Shown here one piece after another: positions 10,457 to 21,392 of a stretch of DNA of 64,000 nucleotides. The notes beneath the pieces are model-generated. The model saw only the letters and a list, made by a program, of their open reading frames with translations. It ran no database searches and was not told the DNA's origin. Origin of the DNA: Pseudomonas sp. KUIN-1 (GTDB lineage Bacteria > Pseudomonadota > Gammaproteobacteria > Pseudomonadales > Pseudomonadaceae); the NCBI RefSeq assembly GCF_009176725.1, contig NZ_AP020337.1, positions 806,001 to 870,000 of the forward strand, in the 5' to 3' direction. A program made the translations under genes and the position numbers. The stretch's first letter is position 1; every line of letters begins with the position of its first letter.

Positions 10457-11518
10457 ATGAGAATGATCTCATTGCAGTACTTGCGTGGATTCGCTGCATT
10501 ACTTGTTGTCGTTGGGCATAATTCGTTTTTTTTGGGCGGCGACTGGATAGATCATATACCTGCCTTGCTGGGCGTGGATATTTTTTTTATTGTGAGTGGC
10601 TTCATTATGACGTTGATCACTTATCAGTCCCCTGAAAGGCCGATATCATTTGTGATCAGGCGCCTCTTTCGTATATGGCCGGCTTTCTTTGTGGTGTGGC
10701 TGCTTTCCTACCTGTTTGTTTACCCTGAAAAACCCCTCGATCAGATGATATGCAGTCTCTATTTTTGTCTGCAGGACTATAGTCTCGTGGCGCCGTCGTT
10801 TGGATTCAGCGCGCTCGGACCGCCCTGGACCCTCACCTATGAGGTTGTGTTCTACCTTGTATTCACTATTTCAATGAGCATCAGCTATCGCTACCGCAGC
10901 TACGTCTGCGCGCTGGTTTTTCTGGTGTCTTCGGTAGGATTTCAGCTGTATTACAATGGTCATTTTGATTTTTCATCACAGGCCTCGCCCGATATTGTTG
11001 TGGTGCACGTATGGCAGGCCTGGATTAAGATTATTAGCAATACCATCACTTTCGAATTCATCGCCGGCATGATGCTGGCTGAGTTAATGCTCGCGAACAG
11101 GTTGCCCGACCTGTCGCTGTCGGGGCGAAGGCTTATGCAGTTGGCTCTTCTGTTGGCGATAATAAGTGCCTGCCTTTTGGGGTGGCAAGACTTCGGTCTC
11201 CGTGGCGGTTTTTGGCTGGCATTAATTATTGTGTCGTCGGTTGTGATGCTCGGTTATCGCGCTGAAGTGAAGGGTAACAGGCTATTGATTTTTCTCGGTG
11301 ATATCTCCTATTCGCTTTATCTTGTTCATTATTCCCTGATGATGTTCCTGATTAAAATCATTCCTGGCAATGCACCGATGGTTGAAAAGGCAGGGGTGTT
11401 CATTCTGTCGATCGCTGCAAGCATCGTGTTGGCGTTTTTCATGTTTGAGTGGGTTGAAAAGCCCTTCATCAGGGTGGGTAAAAAAGTTGCCAGTGTTTTA
11501 TCTGCTGGGCAGAAATGA
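10457..11518 (+). CDS. Acyltransferase 3 family membrane protein (OafA-like)
   Basis: A 353-residue integral membrane acyltransferase with about ten hydrophobic segments. The N-terminus carries the family signature LQYLRGFAALLVVVGHN, with the conserved Arg and His, followed by GVDIFFIVSGFIM. These enzymes acylate O-antigen, exopolysaccharide or other surface sugars; the substrate here is unknown. The gene is visibly AT-richer than its neighbours (TTTTTTT runs, many TAT and ATA codons). It sits between creA and rpsT, which are adjacent in P. aeruginosa as I recall, so it looks acquired. Confidence 0.85.
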   Translation: MRMISLQYLRGFAALLVVVGHNSFFLGGDWIDHIPALLGVDIFFIVSGFIMTLITYQSPERPISFVIRRLFRIWPAFFVVWLLSYLFVYPEKPLDQMICSLYFCLQDYSLVAPSFGFSALGPPWTLTYEVVFYLVFTISMSISYRYRSYVCALVFLVSSVGFQLYYNGHFDFSSQASPDIVVVHVWQAWIKIISNTITFEFIAGMMLAELMLANRLPDLSLSGRRLMQLALLLAIISACLLGWQDFGLRGGFWLALIIVSSVVMLGYRAEVKGNRLLIFLGDISYSLYLVHYSLMMFLIKIIPGNAPMVEKAGVFILSIAASIVLAFFMFEWVEKPFIRVGKKVASVLSAGQK

Positions 11519-11770
11519 CCGATGCGCTAAAACTCAGGCAGTGGGTATGTTTATTGTAGTGAGCTCAGAAGGCGGGATTGGAGCAATCTTGTGTCCGCTG
11601 TCGGTGCAACTGTTACGGTCTGCCCATCGGCACATGGGTGCTCTGCGCAGTCTTGCTCAAGGCATTGAAGCCGTTGTCGCCATACCCTACCCGCTGTTTG
11701 GCGGGCCAGTCGGCTTGACCGGCAATGATCTGTGAGATGCCTGGGCCGAGGCGGCTTTCAAGCAGGCAAT

Positions 11771-11800
11771 AAAAAACCGACCCTGAGGTCGGTTTTTTAA
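11771..11800. terminator. Bidirectional terminator between acyltransferase region and rpsT
   Basis: AAAAAACCGACC, loop CTGA, GGTCGGTTTTTT forms a symmetric stem with an A run on one side and a T run on the other, so it can stop transcription from both strands. It lies 12 bases beyond the rpsT stop. The 250 bases to its left (11519-11770) hold no recognised gene. Confidence 0.88.
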
Positions 11801-11812
11801 CCAGCGTGTCGC

Positions 11813-12091
11813 TTAGGCTGCAGCAGCAAGGCTCAGAGCCTTGATGTGACCGTTCAGACGACCTTTGTGGCGAGCAGCCTTGTTCTTGTGGATGATGCCT
11901 TTATCGGCCATACGGTCGATAACAGGAACAGCCAGAACATAAGCGGCTTGCGCTTTTTCTGCGTCTTTTGCGTCAATGGCTTTCACTACATTCTTGATGT
12001 AGGTACGAACCATGGAACGCAGGCTGGCGTTGTGGCTGCGACGCTTCTCAGCCTGTTTTGCACGTTTTTTGGCGGAAGGTGTGTTGGCCAC
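11813..12091 (-). CDS. rpsT: 30S ribosomal protein S20
   Basis: A 92-residue S20 starting [17 protein letters not shown], typical of the family. The start is GTG at 12091, not the ATG further out: the family N-terminus begins here and a GAGGAG ribosome site lies upstream (GAGGAGCTCGACG). A rare start codon with a strong site is a familiar feature of rpsT, linked to its translational autoregulation. Confidence 0.96.
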   Translation of the reverse strand: MANTPSAKKRAKQAEKRRSHNASLRSMVRTYIKNVVKAIDAKDAEKAQAAYVLAVPVIDRMADKGIIHKNKAARHKGRLNGHIKALSLAAAA

Positions 12092-12341
12092 CGTCGAGCT
12101 CCTCGAAAGACTTTGTGAAATAGCAAACAAAATAGGCCGCGAATCATGCCGATGAGTTGAAGTCTTGTCAAGGGCAGTTAAGGTGTTCCGCTGAGTGGTT
12201 GCTACATTTGACTGGAGGATTTATTTCCGGCCTGTGACCTGTAAACTCGCGGCCTTTGCTTCGGGCGTTTTTGCGGCGCGAAGTATCGCATAAATGACTG
12301 GCTTAATCGCCCATCCTTTGCCAAGGCGCACAACTCTTTCA

Positions 12342-13880
12342 ATGAATCTACTCAAGTCACTCGCCGCCGTCAGCTCTATCACCATGGTTTCCAGGGTTCT
12401 GGGCTTTGTCCGCGACACCATCATCGCGCGCACTTTCGGTGCCGGAATGGCCACGGATGCGTTCTTCATCGCCTTCAAGCTGCCCAATCTGCTGCGCCGT
12501 ATTTTCGCCGAGGGTGCCTTTTCCCAGGCATTCGTGCCGATCCTGGCCGAGTACAAGAGCCAGCAGGGGGAGGAGGCGACGCGTACCTTCATTTCGTATG
12601 TCACCGGGCTGCTGACCCTTGCGCTGGCGCTGGTGACACTGCTCGGAGTGATATTTGCGCCCTGGGTGATCTGGGCCACCGCGCCCGGCTTTGTCGACAC
12701 CCCGGAGAAGTTCGCCCTCACCTCGGACCTGCTGCGGGTGACCTTTCCTTATATATTGCTGATCTCCCTGTCCTCGATGGCCGGGGCGATCCTCAATACC
12801 TGGAACCGTTTCTCGGTGCCGGCGTTCGTGCCTACGCTGCTCAACGTCAGCATGATTTTCTTCGCGCTGTTCCTGACGCCGTATTTCGATCCGCCGGTCA
12901 TGGCGCTGGGCTGGGCGGTTCTGGTGGGCGGCCTGCTGCAGCTGCTTTACCAACTGCCGCACCTGAAAAAGATCGGCATGCTGGTGCTGCCGCGCCTGAA
13001 TCTGCGCGACACCGGGGTCTGGCGGGTAATGAAGCAGATGCTGCCCGCCATCCTTGGCGTTTCTGTCAGTCAGATTTCTCTGATCATCAACACGATCTTT
13101 GCCTCGTTCCTCGTCGCCGGTTCGGTGTCATGGATGTACTACGCCGACCGTTTGATGGAGCTGCCCTCCGGTGTGCTGGGTGTGGCGCTGGGTACGATTC
13201 TGCTGCCGATACTGTCCAAAACCTACGCGCAACGGGATCGCCAGGAATATTCGCGGATTCTCGACTGGGGTCTGCGGCTGTGTTTCGTGCTGGTCCTGCC
13301 TTGCACCCTGGCGCTGGGGCTGCTCGCCGAACCATTGACCGTTTCGTTGTTTCAGTATGGTAAATTCGACGCGCTCGACGCGGCTATGACCCAGCGTGCG
13401 CTGGTCGCCTATTCGGTCGGTTTGCTGGGGATCATCCTGATCAAGGTGCTGGCCCCCGGTTTTTATGCTCAACAAAATATCCGCACCCCGGTGAAAATCG
13501 CGATCTTCACCCTCATAGTGACTCAACTGCTCAACCTGGCCTTCATCGTGCCCTTGCAGCATGCCGGTCTGGCGCTGGCGATCAGTGTGGGGGCGTGCAT
13601 CAATGCCGGGTTGTTGTTCTGGCAGTTGCGCAAGCAGGATCTGTTTCAGCCGCAGCCAGGCTGGACGAAGTTCCTGTTCAAGCTGGTGATTGCCGTCGCG
13701 GTGATGTCGGCGGTGCTGCTGGGGCTCATGCATGTCATGCCGGCGTGGGACGAAGGTCACATGCTGGAGCGTTTTCTGCGTCTGGGTGCGCTGGTTGCAG
13801 CCGGCGTCGTGACCTATTTCGCCATGCTTCTTTTATTAGGCTTCCGCCTCCGGGATTTCGCCCGCAAAGCCATTATGTAG
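12342..13880 (+). CDS. murJ: Lipid II flippase MurJ
   Basis: A 512-residue polytopic membrane protein (MviN/MurJ, MOP superfamily, about 14 transmembrane segments) that flips the peptidoglycan precursor lipid II. The N-terminus [15 protein letters not shown] with conserved basic residues, and [18 protein letters not shown], are family hallmarks. The start chosen is [10 protein letters not shown], which fits family length; 16 upstream codons are discarded. It is followed by ribF after 132 bases. Confidence 0.97.
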   Translation: MNLLKSLAAVSSITMVSRVLGFVRDTIIARTFGAGMATDAFFIAFKLPNLLRRIFAEGAFSQAFVPILAEYKSQQGEEATRTFISYVTGLLTLALALVTLLGVIFAPWVIWATAPGFVDTPEKFALTSDLLRVTFPYILLISLSSMAGAILNTWNRFSVPAFVPTLLNVSMIFFALFLTPYFDPPVMALGWAVLVGGLLQLLYQLPHLKKIGMLVLPRLNLRDTGVWRVMKQMLPAILGVSVSQISLIINTIFASFLVAGSVSWMYYADRLMELPSGVLGVALGTILLPILSKTYAQRDRQEYSRILDWGLRLCFVLVLPCTLALGLLAEPLTVSLFQYGKFDALDAAMTQRALVAYSVGLLGIILIKVLAPGFYAQQNIRTPVKIAIFTLIVTQLLNLAFIVPLQHAGLALAISVGACINAGLLFWQLRKQDLFQPQPGWTKFLFKLVIAVAVMSAVLLGLMHVMPAWDEGHMLERFLRLGALVAAGVVTYFAMLLLLGFRLRDFARKAIM

Positions 13881-14012
13881 GGCGCGTTGCAGGGGTTGAC
13901 CTTCGGTTTTTGTCGCCACACGCCGAGAACCTTCATCCGGTCTTGGTGTGTTGCCTGTCGTCCACGGCCGTGTGTGGTTATAATCGGCCACTTTATGAGC
14001 AAGAAGTGCGTT

Positions 14013-14939
14013 ATGCAGCTGGTTAGAGGCCTTCACAACCTGCGCCCCGAACATCGGGGCTGCGTCGCCACGATTGGCAATTTCGACGGCGTTCATCGCG
14101 GCCACCAGGCTATCCTGGCGCGTCTGCGCGAGCGTGCCGTCGAATTGAGTGTGCCCAGTTGTGTGGTGATCTTCGAGCCGCAGCCGCGTGAGTTCTTTGC
14201 GCCCGAGACGGCGCCGGCACGTCTGGCCCGTCTGCGTGACAAGCTCGAACTGCTGAGTGCCGAAGGCGTTGACCGGGTACTGTGCCTGTCCTTCAATCAG
14301 CGTCTGTGCAAGCTCAGCGCGGCAAGTTTTGTCGAGACCGTGCTGATCGACGGCCTCGGTGTCCAGCACCTCGAAGTGGGCGACGATTTTCGTTTCGGCT
14401 TCGACCGGGTCGGTGACTTCGACTTCCTGCAACAGGCCGGCACATCGTATGGTTTTACCGTAGAAGCGGCGCAGACCGTTGAAATAGATGGCATCCGGGT
14501 CAGCAGCACCAAGGTGCGCAAGGCTCTGGCTGCGTCAGACTTTGCCCTGGCCGAGCGTATGCTCGGTCGTCCGTTCCAGATAGCCGGGCGGGTATTGCAC
14601 GGCCAGAAGCTGGCGCGCCAGCTGGGTACGCCCACCGCCAACGTACAACTCAAGCGTCGTCGTGTACCGCTGAGCGGGGTCTATCTGGTCAGCACGGACA
14701 TCGATGGCAAAACCTGGCCGGGGGTCGCCAACATCGGTGTGCGCCCGACGGTCACCGGTGATGGCAGTGCCCACCTTGAAGTGCATCTTCTGGATTTTGC
14801 CGGCGATCTTTATGACCGGCGTTTGACGGTGGCTTTCCACCACAAGCTGCGTGATGAGCAGCGTTTCGCCTCACTGGAGGCGCTCAAGACGGCGATCAAT
14901 GCGGACGTCGCCGCCGCCCGTGCCCATTGGCATGGCTAA
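14013..14939 (+). CDS. ribF: Bifunctional riboflavin kinase/FAD synthetase
   Basis: A 308-residue enzyme that makes FMN and FAD. The N-terminal nucleotidyltransferase domain has [16 protein letters not shown], with the GxHxGH-type motif. The C-terminal riboflavin kinase domain holds GTPTANVQL and GVYLVS. Start [10 protein letters not shown] matches E. coli RibF; an in-frame ATG six codons earlier (13995) is possible. It is followed closely by ileS (20 bases), part of the ribF-ileS-lspA-fkpB-ispH unit. Confidence 0.96.
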   Translation: MQLVRGLHNLRPEHRGCVATIGNFDGVHRGHQAILARLRERAVELSVPSCVVIFEPQPREFFAPETAPARLARLRDKLELLSAEGVDRVLCLSFNQRLCKLSAASFVETVLIDGLGVQHLEVGDDFRFGFDRVGDFDFLQQAGTSYGFTVEAAQTVEIDGIRVSSTKVRKALAASDFALAERMLGRPFQIAGRVLHGQKLARQLGTPTANVQLKRRRVPLSGVYLVSTDIDGKTWPGVANIGVRPTVTGDGSAHLEVHLLDFAGDLYDRRLTVAFHHKLRDEQRFASLEALKTAINADVAAARAHWHG

Positions 14940-14959
14940 CCGCTAAACAAGAGCCTGAA

Positions 14960-17791
14960 ATGACTGACTATAAAGCCACGCTAAACCTTCCGGACACCGC
15001 CTTCCCTATGAAGGCCGGCCTGCCCCAGCGCGAGCCGCAAACTCTGCAGCGCTGGGACAGCATTGGCCTGTACCAGAAGCTGCGCGAGATTGGCAAGGAT
15101 CGTCCCAAGTTCGTTCTGCACGACGGTCCTCCGTACGCCAACGGCAATATTCACATCGGTCATGCGGTCAACAAGATTCTCAAGGACATGATCCTGCGTT
15201 CCAAGACCCTGGCGGGCTTCGATGCCCCGTATGTGCCGGGCTGGGACTGCCATGGTCTGCCGATCGAACACAAGGTCGAAGTGACCCACGGCAAGAACCT
15301 CTCTGCCGACCGTACGCGTGAGCTGTGCCGCGCCTATGCGTCCGAGCAGATCGAAGGCCAGAAGTCCGAATTCATCCGTCTCGGCGTGCTGGGCGACTGG
15401 AGCAATCCGTACCTGACCATGAACTTTGCCAACGAAGCCGGGGAAATCCGCGCGCTGGCCGAGATGGTCAAGGGCGGTTTCGTCTTCAAGGGCCTCAAGC
15501 CGGTCAACTGGTGTTTCGATTGCGGTTCGGCACTGGCTGAAGCCGAAGTCGAGTATCAGGACAAGAAGTCCTCGACCATCGACGTCGCGTTCCCGATCGC
15601 CGACGAAGCGAAACTGGCAGCTGCGTTCGGCGTGCCGTCGCTGGGCAAGCCTGCGTCCATCGTGATCTGGACCACCACACCGTGGACCATCCCCGCCAAC
15701 CAGGCACTGAACGTCCACCCGGAATTCGAATACGCGCTGGTCGATGTCGGCGACAAGCTGCTGGTACTGGCCGCCGAACTGGTCGAAAGCTGTCTGGCCC
15801 GTTACAAGCTGGAAGGCACCGTCATCGCGACCACCACCGGTCAGGCGCTTGAGCTGATCAACTTCCGCCATCCGTTCTACGACCGCCTGTCGCCAGTCTA
15901 TCTGGCTGACTACGTCGAGCTGGGTGCGGGCACGGGTATCGTTCACTGCTCGCCTGCCTATGGCGTAGACGACTTCACTATCTGCAAACAGTATGGCCTG
16001 AGCAACGACGACATCATCAGCCCGGTGCAGAGCAACGGTGTGTATGTCGAGTCGCTGGAGTTCTTCGGTGGCCAGTTCATCTTCAAGGCCAACCAGAACA
16101 TCATCGACAAGCTGGTCGAAGTCGGCAGCCTGATGGACACCGAAACCATCAGCCACAGCTACATGCACTGCTGGCGCCACAAGTCGCCCTTGATCTACCG
16201 CGCCACCGCGCAGTGGTTCGTCGGCATGGACAAGCAGCCTGAAAGCGGCGAGACCCTGCGCAAGCGTGCGGTCAAGGCCATCGAAGACACTGAATTCGTT
16301 CCGGCATGGGGGCAGGCGCGCCTGCACTCGATGATCGCCAACCGTCCTGACTGGTGCATCTCGCGTCAGCGCAACTGGGGCGTGCCGATTCCGTTCTTCC
16401 TGCACAAGGAAAGCGGCGACCTGCACCCACGTACCGTCGAGCTGATGGAAGAAGTGGCGCAGCGTGTCGAGAAAGAAGGCATCGAGGCCTGGTTCAAGCT
16501 CGATGCCAGCGAGTTGCTCGGTGACGAAGCCGGCAAGTACGACAAGATCTCCGACACCCTGGACGTCTGGTTCGACTCGGGCACCACGCACTGGCATGTG
16601 CTGCGCGGTTCGCACCCGATGGGCCACGAAAGCGGTCCGCGTGCCGACCTGTACCTGGAAGGCTCGGACCAGCATCGCGGCTGGTTCCACTCCTCACTGC
16701 TGACCGGCTGCATGCTGGACGATCACGCACCGTATCGCGAGCTGCTGACCCACGGGTTCGTGGTCGACGAGAACGGCCGCAAGATGTCCAAATCGCTGAA
16801 CAACGTGGTAGCGCCACAGAAGGTCAATGATTCGCTGGGTGCCGACATCATGCGTCTGTGGGTATCGGCGACCGATTATTCCGGCGAGATGGCGGTTTCC
16901 GACCAGATCCTGCAGCGCAGCGCCGACGCTTATCGTCGTATCCGCAACACTGCACGCTTCCTGCTTTCCAACCTGACGGGCTTCAACCCGGCGACCGACA
17001 TCCTGCCCGCCGAGGAAATGCTCGCGCTGGACCGTTGGGCCGTGGATCGCACGCTGCTGCTGCAACGCGAGCTGCAAGAGCATTACGGCGAATACCGCTT
17101 CTGGAACGTCTACTCGAAGATCCACAACTTCTGCGTGCAGGAGCTGGGTGGTTTCTACCTCGACATCATCAAGGATCGTCAGTACACCACGGCGGCCAAC
17201 AGCACCGCGCGTCGTTCGTGCCAGACGGCACTGTTCCACATCTCCGAAGCGCTGGTGCGCTGGATCGCGCCGATCCTGGCGTTCACCGCCGACGAGCTGT
17301 GGCAGTTCCTGCCCGGCGAGCGCAACGAGTCGGTGATGCTCAACACCTGGTACGAAGGCCTGACTGAAATGCCGGCCGACTTCGACATGGACCGCGCCTA
17401 CTGGGAGCGGATCATGGCGGTGAAGACCTCGGTCAACAAGGAAATGGAAAACCTGCGCGCTGCCAAGGCCATTGGCGGCAACCTGCAGGCTGAAGTGACC
17501 CTGTATGCCGAGGAGTCGCTGGTGGCTGACCTGTCGAAGCTGAGCAACGAGCTGCGCTTCGTGCTGATCACCTCGACAGCCAGTGCGGCGCCGCTCGCGT
17601 CCGCGCCAGCCGATGCCGTGGTCACCGAAGTCGCCGGTCTGAAGCTGAAAGTGCTCAAGTCCAGTCATGCCAAGTGCGCCCGTTGCTGGCATCACCGCGA
17701 GGATGTGGGGGTCAACCCCGAGCATCCGGAAATCTGCGGTCGTTGCGTAGACAACATCAGCGGTGCAGGCGAGGTCCGTCACTATGCCTAA
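14960..17791 (+). CDS. ileS: Isoleucyl-tRNA synthetase
   Basis: A 943-residue class I synthetase. The HIGH motif is GNIHIGH near residue 64 and KMSKS is GRKMSKSLN near residue 610. The editing (CP1) domain shows [15 protein letters not shown]-terminal zinc finger has [12 protein letters not shown] and CGRC. Start [11 protein letters not shown] is the family start. The stop overlaps lspA by eight bases. Confidence 0.98.
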   Translation: MTDYKATLNLPDTAFPMKAGLPQREPQTLQRWDSIGLYQKLREIGKDRPKFVLHDGPPYANGNIHIGHAVNKILKDMILRSKTLAGFDAPYVPGWDCHGLPIEHKVEVTHGKNLSADRTRELCRAYASEQIEGQKSEFIRLGVLGDWSNPYLTMNFANEAGEIRALAEMVKGGFVFKGLKPVNWCFDCGSALAEAEVEYQDKKSSTIDVAFPIADEAKLAAAFGVPSLGKPASIVIWTTTPWTIPANQALNVHPEFEYALVDVGDKLLVLAAELVESCLARYKLEGTVIATTTGQALELINFRHPFYDRLSPVYLADYVELGAGTGIVHCSPAYGVDDFTICKQYGLSNDDIISPVQSNGVYVESLEFFGGQFIFKANQNIIDKLVEVGSLMDTETISHSYMHCWRHKSPLIYRATAQWFVGMDKQPESGETLRKRAVKAIEDTEFVPAWGQARLHSMIANRPDWCISRQRNWGVPIPFFLHKESGDLHPRTVELMEEVAQRVEKEGIEAWFKLDASELLGDEAGKYDKISDTLDVWFDSGTTHWHVLRGSHPMGHESGPRADLYLEGSDQHRGWFHSSLLTGCMLDDHAPYRELLTHGFVVDENGRKMSKSLNNVVAPQKVNDSLGADIMRLWVSATDYSGEMAVSDQILQRSADAYRRIRNTARFLLSNLTGFNPATDILPAEEMLALDRWAVDRTLLLQRELQEHYGEYRFWNVYSKIHNFCVQELGGFYLDIIKDRQYTTAANSTARRSCQTALFHISEALVRWIAPILAFTADELWQFLPGERNESVMLNTWYEGLTEMPADFDMDRAYWERIMAVKTSVNKEMENLRAAKAIGGNLQAEVTLYAEESLVADLSKLSNELRFVLITSTASAAPLASAPADAVVTEVAGLKLKVLKSSHAKCARCWHHREDVGVNPEHPEICGRCVDNISGAGEVRHYA

Positions 17792-18290
17792 CGCCTCGTT
17801 TGGCCGTCTGGCCTGGCTGTGGTTGAGCGTGCTGGTTCTGGTCATTGACCAGGCCAGCAAGTATTACTTCGAGAACGCGTTGAGCCTGTATCAGCAGATC
17901 ATCGTGATTCCCGACCTGTTCAGCTGGACCCTGGCCTATAACACCGGTGCCGCCTTCAGTTTTCTGGCCGACGGTGCCGGCTGGCAGCGCTGGCTGTTCG
18001 CCCTGATCGCGGTGGTGGTCAGCGCCGTGCTGGTCGTCTGGCTCAAACGCCTGGGTCGTGACGACACGTGGCTGGCCGTTGCACTGGCGCTGGTACTGGG
18101 CGGCGCACTGGGCAACCTCTACGACCGTATCGTGCTGGGCCACGTGATCGACTTCATCCTGGTTCACTGGCAGAACCGCTGGTACTTCCCTGCATTCAAC
18201 GTCGCGGACAGTGCGATCAGCGTCGGCGCAGTCATGCTGGCGCTGGACATGTTCAAGAGCAAGAAAACCGGAGAGACCGTCAATGACTGA
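17784..18290 (+). CDS. lspA: Signal peptidase II (prolipoprotein signal peptidase)
   Basis: A 168-residue inner-membrane aspartyl protease that cleaves lipoprotein signal peptides. Catalytic aspartates lie in the conserved NLYDRI and FNVADSAI motifs; four transmembrane segments are visible. The start overlaps the end of ileS and the stop overlaps the start of fkpB, so translation is coupled. BamD (30747-31769) is one likely substrate in this window. Confidence 0.97.
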   Translation: MPNASFGRLAWLWLSVLVLVIDQASKYYFENALSLYQQIIVIPDLFSWTLAYNTGAAFSFLADGAGWQRWLFALIAVVVSAVLVVWLKRLGRDDTWLAVALALVLGGALGNLYDRIVLGHVIDFILVHWQNRWYFPAFNVADSAISVGAVMLALDMFKSKKTGETVND

Positions 18291-18759
18291 GCAATCTTCG
18301 ACTCAAGGCTCGTCTGACGAGCTGCGCATCGGTCAGAACACGCAGGTCACTCTGCACTTCGCCCTGCGTCTGGAAAACGGCGATACCGTCGACAGCACCT
18401 TCGAAAAGGCCCCGGCCACGTTCAAGGTCGGTGACGGCAACCTGCTGCCCGGCTTCGAAATGGCGATTTTCGGTTTCAAGGCGGGCGATAAAAAGACCGT
18501 CGAGATTCTGCCGGAGAACGCCTTTGGTCAGCCCAACCCACAAAACGTGCAGATCATGCCACGCTCGCAGTTCGTGGGCATGGAACTGTCCGAAGGGTTG
18601 CTGGTGATCTTCAACGACGCCGCCAATACCGAGTTGCCCGGCGTGGTGAAAGCGTTCGATGACGAGCAGGTCACCATCGACTTCAATCACCCGCTGGCAG
18701 GCAAGACTCTGAGCTTTGAAGTGGAAATCTTCGAAGTGAAGGCGATTCTGGCTTCCTGA
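18283..18759 (+). CDS. fkpB: FKBP-type peptidyl-prolyl isomerase (SlpA/FkpB)
   Basis: A 158-residue FKBP domain protein with an inserted flap, of the SlyD-like type. Motifs are [27 protein letters not shown] and [10 protein letters not shown]. It probably acts in the cytoplasm as a chaperone. It overlaps lspA by eight bases in the conserved ileS-lspA-fkpB-ispH operon. A GC-rich hairpin follows before ispH. Confidence 0.93.
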   Translation: MTEQSSTQGSSDELRIGQNTQVTLHFALRLENGDTVDSTFEKAPATFKVGDGNLLPGFEMAIFGFKAGDKKTVEILPENAFGQPNPQNVQIMPRSQFVGMELSEGLLVIFNDAANTELPGVVKAFDDEQVTIDFNHPLAGKTLSFEVEIFEVKAILAS

Positions 18760-18771
18760 TATTCGCCGTCA

Positions 18772-18791
18772 AGCCCGGCCAAGGCCGGGCT
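18772..18791. repeat. GC-rich hairpin between fkpB and ispH
   Basis: A perfect nine-base inverted repeat AGCCCGGCC/GGCCGGGCT has a two-base spacer and no T tract. It may stabilise the upstream message end rather than terminate, since ispH follows in the same direction. Confidence 0.6.
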
Positions 18792-18817
18792 ACCCCGTAC
18801 CAACCATGAGGCACCGC

Positions 18818-19765
18818 ATGCAAATCAAACTCGCCAACCCCCGCGGCTTTTGTGCCGGAGTGGACCGCGCGATCGAAATCGTCAATCGCGCTCTGGAAGT
18901 GTTTGGTCCGCCGATTTATGTGCGCCATGAAGTCGTTCACAACAAATTTGTCGTCGAGGACCTGCGCTCTCGCGGTGCGATCTTCGTTGAAGAGCTGGAT
19001 CAGGTGCCGGATGACGTCATCGTTATCTTCAGTGCCCACGGTGTCTCCCAGGCTGTGCGTACCGAGGCGGCAGGCCGTGGCTTGAAAGTCTTCGATGCTA
19101 CCTGTCCGCTGGTGACCAAGGTGCATATCGAGGTCGCCCGTTACAGCCGTGACGGCCGCGAGTGCATCCTGATCGGCCACGCCGGTCACCCGGAAGTCGA
19201 AGGCACCATGGGCCAGTACGACGCCGCCAACGGCGGTGCGATCTATCTGGTCGAGGACGAAGAGGATGTTGCCAGCCTGCAAGTGCGCAACCCTGAAGCC
19301 CTGGCCTTCGTGACCCAGACCACCTTGTCCATGGATGACACCAGCCGGGTGATCGATGCCTTGCGCAAGCGTTTCCCGGCCATTGGCGGGCCGCGCAAGG
19401 ACGACATCTGCTACGCCACGCAAAACCGTCAGGACGCAGTCAAGCAACTGGCCGATGAATGCGATGTGGTGTTGGTGGTGGGCAGTCCGAACAGCTCCAA
19501 CTCCAATCGCCTGCGTGAGCTGGCCGAGCGCATGGCGACTCCGGCCTACCTCATCGACGGCGCCGAAGACATGCAACAAGGCTGGTTCGACGGGGTGGAG
19601 CGTATTGGTATCACTGCGGGCGCTTCGGCCCCCGAAGTGCTGGTGCGCGGCGTGATCCAGCAATTGCAGGCCTGGGGCGCGACCGGTGCGGATGAGCTTG
19701 CCGGCCGCGAGGAGAACATCACCTTCTCGATGCCCAAGGAATTGCGCGTCAAGTCGCTGCTCTGA
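18818..19765 (+). CDS. ispH: 4-hydroxy-3-methylbut-2-enyl diphosphate reductase
   Basis: A 315-residue iron-sulfur enzyme, the last step of the MEP isoprenoid pathway. The three cluster cysteines are visible: GFCAG (Cys12), ATCPL (about Cys96) and ICYATQNRQ (about Cys197). Start [11 protein letters not shown] has GAGG eight bases upstream; an ATG four codons earlier overlaps that site and is rejected. ispH was formerly called lytB. Confidence 0.98.
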   Translation: MQIKLANPRGFCAGVDRAIEIVNRALEVFGPPIYVRHEVVHNKFVVEDLRSRGAIFVEELDQVPDDVIVIFSAHGVSQAVRTEAAGRGLKVFDATCPLVTKVHIEVARYSRDGRECILIGHAGHPEVEGTMGQYDAANGGAIYLVEDEEDVASLQVRNPEALAFVTQTTLSMDDTSRVIDALRKRFPAIGGPRKDDICYATQNRQDAVKQLADECDVVLVVGSPNSSNSNRLRELAERMATPAYLIDGAEDMQQGWFDGVERIGITAGASAPEVLVRGVIQQLQAWGATGADELAGREENITFSMPKELRVKSLL

Positions 19766-19771
19766 GGCTAT

Positions 19772-20272
19772 TCAGCCACACAGCGCTGCATCGATTTTCG
19801 TGTCCTCGACCCTCACGCGCCCGGCCGGTGCGACTATCACTCGATAGTTGCTCACCGGCTGGTCTGCGGCACATACGTGCAACGTCCTGGCGGTCCTGCG
19901 CCGCAACGTCCCCAAATCATTGAAACTGATTTCCTCTACACGCTTGCGGTTATCGACCACTCGCGCCGTGCTGCTATTGGCGCGTTCTATCAGCACCGGA
20001 TCGTTTTCGTCGGGACCTTTGCCATCCGCGTCGAGTATGATCCGCCAGCCGTTGCTCCAGTCGTTCTCGATGGCATGAAGCGTAACGATCTGATTGCGTG
20101 TGACTGCGGCCGCTCTCGCCGAGCGAATGCCGCTGGCCAGCTCCCGGGCGGTTGCAAGCCCGCGGCTGGAATCGATGAGTTCCTTGAAAGACGGGGTTGC
20201 GACGTTGGCGAGGATGGCCACCAGTGCAACGACGATCAATAATTCGATCAGTGTGAATCCTGCATGCTTCAT
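19772..20272 (-). CDS. fimT: Type IV minor pilin, FimT/GspH family
   Basis: A 166-residue pseudopilin. The short leader ends in Gly, followed by FTLIELLIVVALVAIL, so prepilin peptidase PilD would cut between Gly and Phe. The GspH/FimT domain follows. It is transcribed away from the other minor pilin genes, with its stop facing ispH. FimT has been linked to DNA binding in natural transformation in other gammaproteobacteria; that role here is inference. Confidence 0.87.
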   Translation of the reverse strand: MKHAGFTLIELLIVVALVAILANVATPSFKELIDSSRGLATARELASGIRSARAAAVTRNQIVTLHAIENDWSNGWRIILDADGKGPDENDPVLIERANSSTARVVDNRKRVEEISFNDLGTLRRRTARTLHVCAADQPVSNYRVIVAPAGRVRVEDTKIDAALCG

Positions 20273-20403
20273 ATGCCTTCCTCCCTGGAAACCGCCGTTT
20301 CAACGCACTGCGGGCGTTCGTCGTGGCAAAACAACCGTACGTCCCGCTATGGATTTTCCCGCGGCGTTGCGGCCTTATAGTCGTAACGTCTAGGAGACAC
20401 TCA

Positions 20404-20877
20404 ATGCGTCATATAGCCAAGGGATTCAGCCTCATCGAATTGTTAGTCACTGTGTCCCTGGTGGGCATCCTGGCGGCTATCGCTATCCCGAATTTCACCA
20501 GCTCCATCCAGAGCAACAAGGCCGATACCGAGCTCAGCGATTTGCAGCGGGCGCTCAACTATGCGCGACTTGAGGCGATAAACAGGGGAGTGGCAGTGCG
20601 TATTGCGCCGACCAGCGGTACGGCGTGGACCAGCGAATTGCAGGTGTATCTGGTTTCCGATACTCAGACGACGCCTACGGCGCTGCGAAAAGTGGCGGCC
20701 ATGAGCAGCGGTGCCACGCTGGTGGCTGATAACAATGCCACGGCAATTGATTTCAACAACCTGGGTGCGCTCATTGCCCCGGCTGCGGCGGTGACCATGA
20801 CTTACACCCGAGGCACCATTAGCAAGACCATAAAGGTCTGTCTGACCGGTCGGATCACCCTGGGTGGAGGCTGCTGA
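20404..20877 (+). CDS. fimU: Type IV minor pilin, FimU/GspH-like
   Basis: A 157-residue minor pilin with cleavage site KG followed by FSLIELLVTVSLVGIL. A GspH-type globular part has paired cysteines near the C-terminus (KVCLTGR and a final Cys). The ATG has an AGGAG site (TAGGAGACACTCA); the longer open frame starting in the intergenic region is discarded. It is first in the minor pilin operon, and its stop overlaps the pilV start (TGATGG). Confidence 0.85.
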   Translation: MRHIAKGFSLIELLVTVSLVGILAAIAIPNFTSSIQSNKADTELSDLQRALNYARLEAINRGVAVRIAPTSGTAWTSELQVYLVSDTQTTPTALRKVAAMSSGATLVADNNATAIDFNNLGALIAPAAAVTMTYTRGTISKTIKVCLTGRITLGGGC

Positions 20878-21392
20878 TGGCTGGTGAAACCCGATATCGC
20901 CAGACCGGCATGACCCTGATCGAGGTGCTGGTCTCGGTATTGATTCTGGCCATCGGCCTGCTGGGCGCGGCGGCCATCCAGCTCAACGCGCTCAAATACA
21001 CCGACAGCTCGGCCATGACCAGTCAGGCAAGCTTCATTGCCTACGACATGATGGATCGTATCCGCGCCAATGTTGATGGTAATGCCAGTGCCAATGGGGC
21101 GACCAATGTGCTGGCGACTTATGCCTTGGCGAATCTGGATGCGGCACCTGCGGCCAACCCGAACGATGCCAGAGCGCAGGATCTGTCTGATTTCAGAAGC
21201 AACATCATCAACTTTGCAGGCCAGAGCGGCACGGGCAGCATCACTGTCAGTAATGCTCCGGAAGTGACCATCATCATTGGCTGGAGCGATAACCGCGCTG
21301 CGGGTGCGAGTAATCAGGCAACAGGAAGCCCTGCGGCAACTCCGGTACCTCGGAGCTTTCAACTGGTCTCCCGGATCGGGGTCAACCCATGA
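20877..21392 (+). CDS. pilV: Type IV minor pilin PilV
   Basis: A 171-residue minor pilin with the N-terminal methylation site TGMTLIEVLVSVLILAIG and the conserved LGAAAIQLNAL. With FimU, PilW and PilX it forms the initiating complex at the pilus tip. It is coupled to fimU upstream and pilW downstream by overlapping start and stop codons. Confidence 0.92.
   Translation: MAGETRYRQTGMTLIEVLVSVLILAIGLLGAAAIQLNALKYTDSSAMTSQASFIAYDMMDRIRANVDGNASANGATNVLATYALANLDAAPAANPNDARAQDLSDFRSNIINFAGQSGTGSITVSNAPEVTIIIGWSDNRAAGASNQATGSPAATPVPRSFQLVSRIGVNP

Noticed and set aside
11547..11735. Short frame between the acyltransferase gene and the rpsT terminator
   Set aside because: No recognisable family or ribosome site; may be a remnant but cannot be supported.
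14981..16690. Long open frame opposite ileS
   Set aside because: Shadow of a GC-rich gene; the plus strand encodes an intact synthetase.
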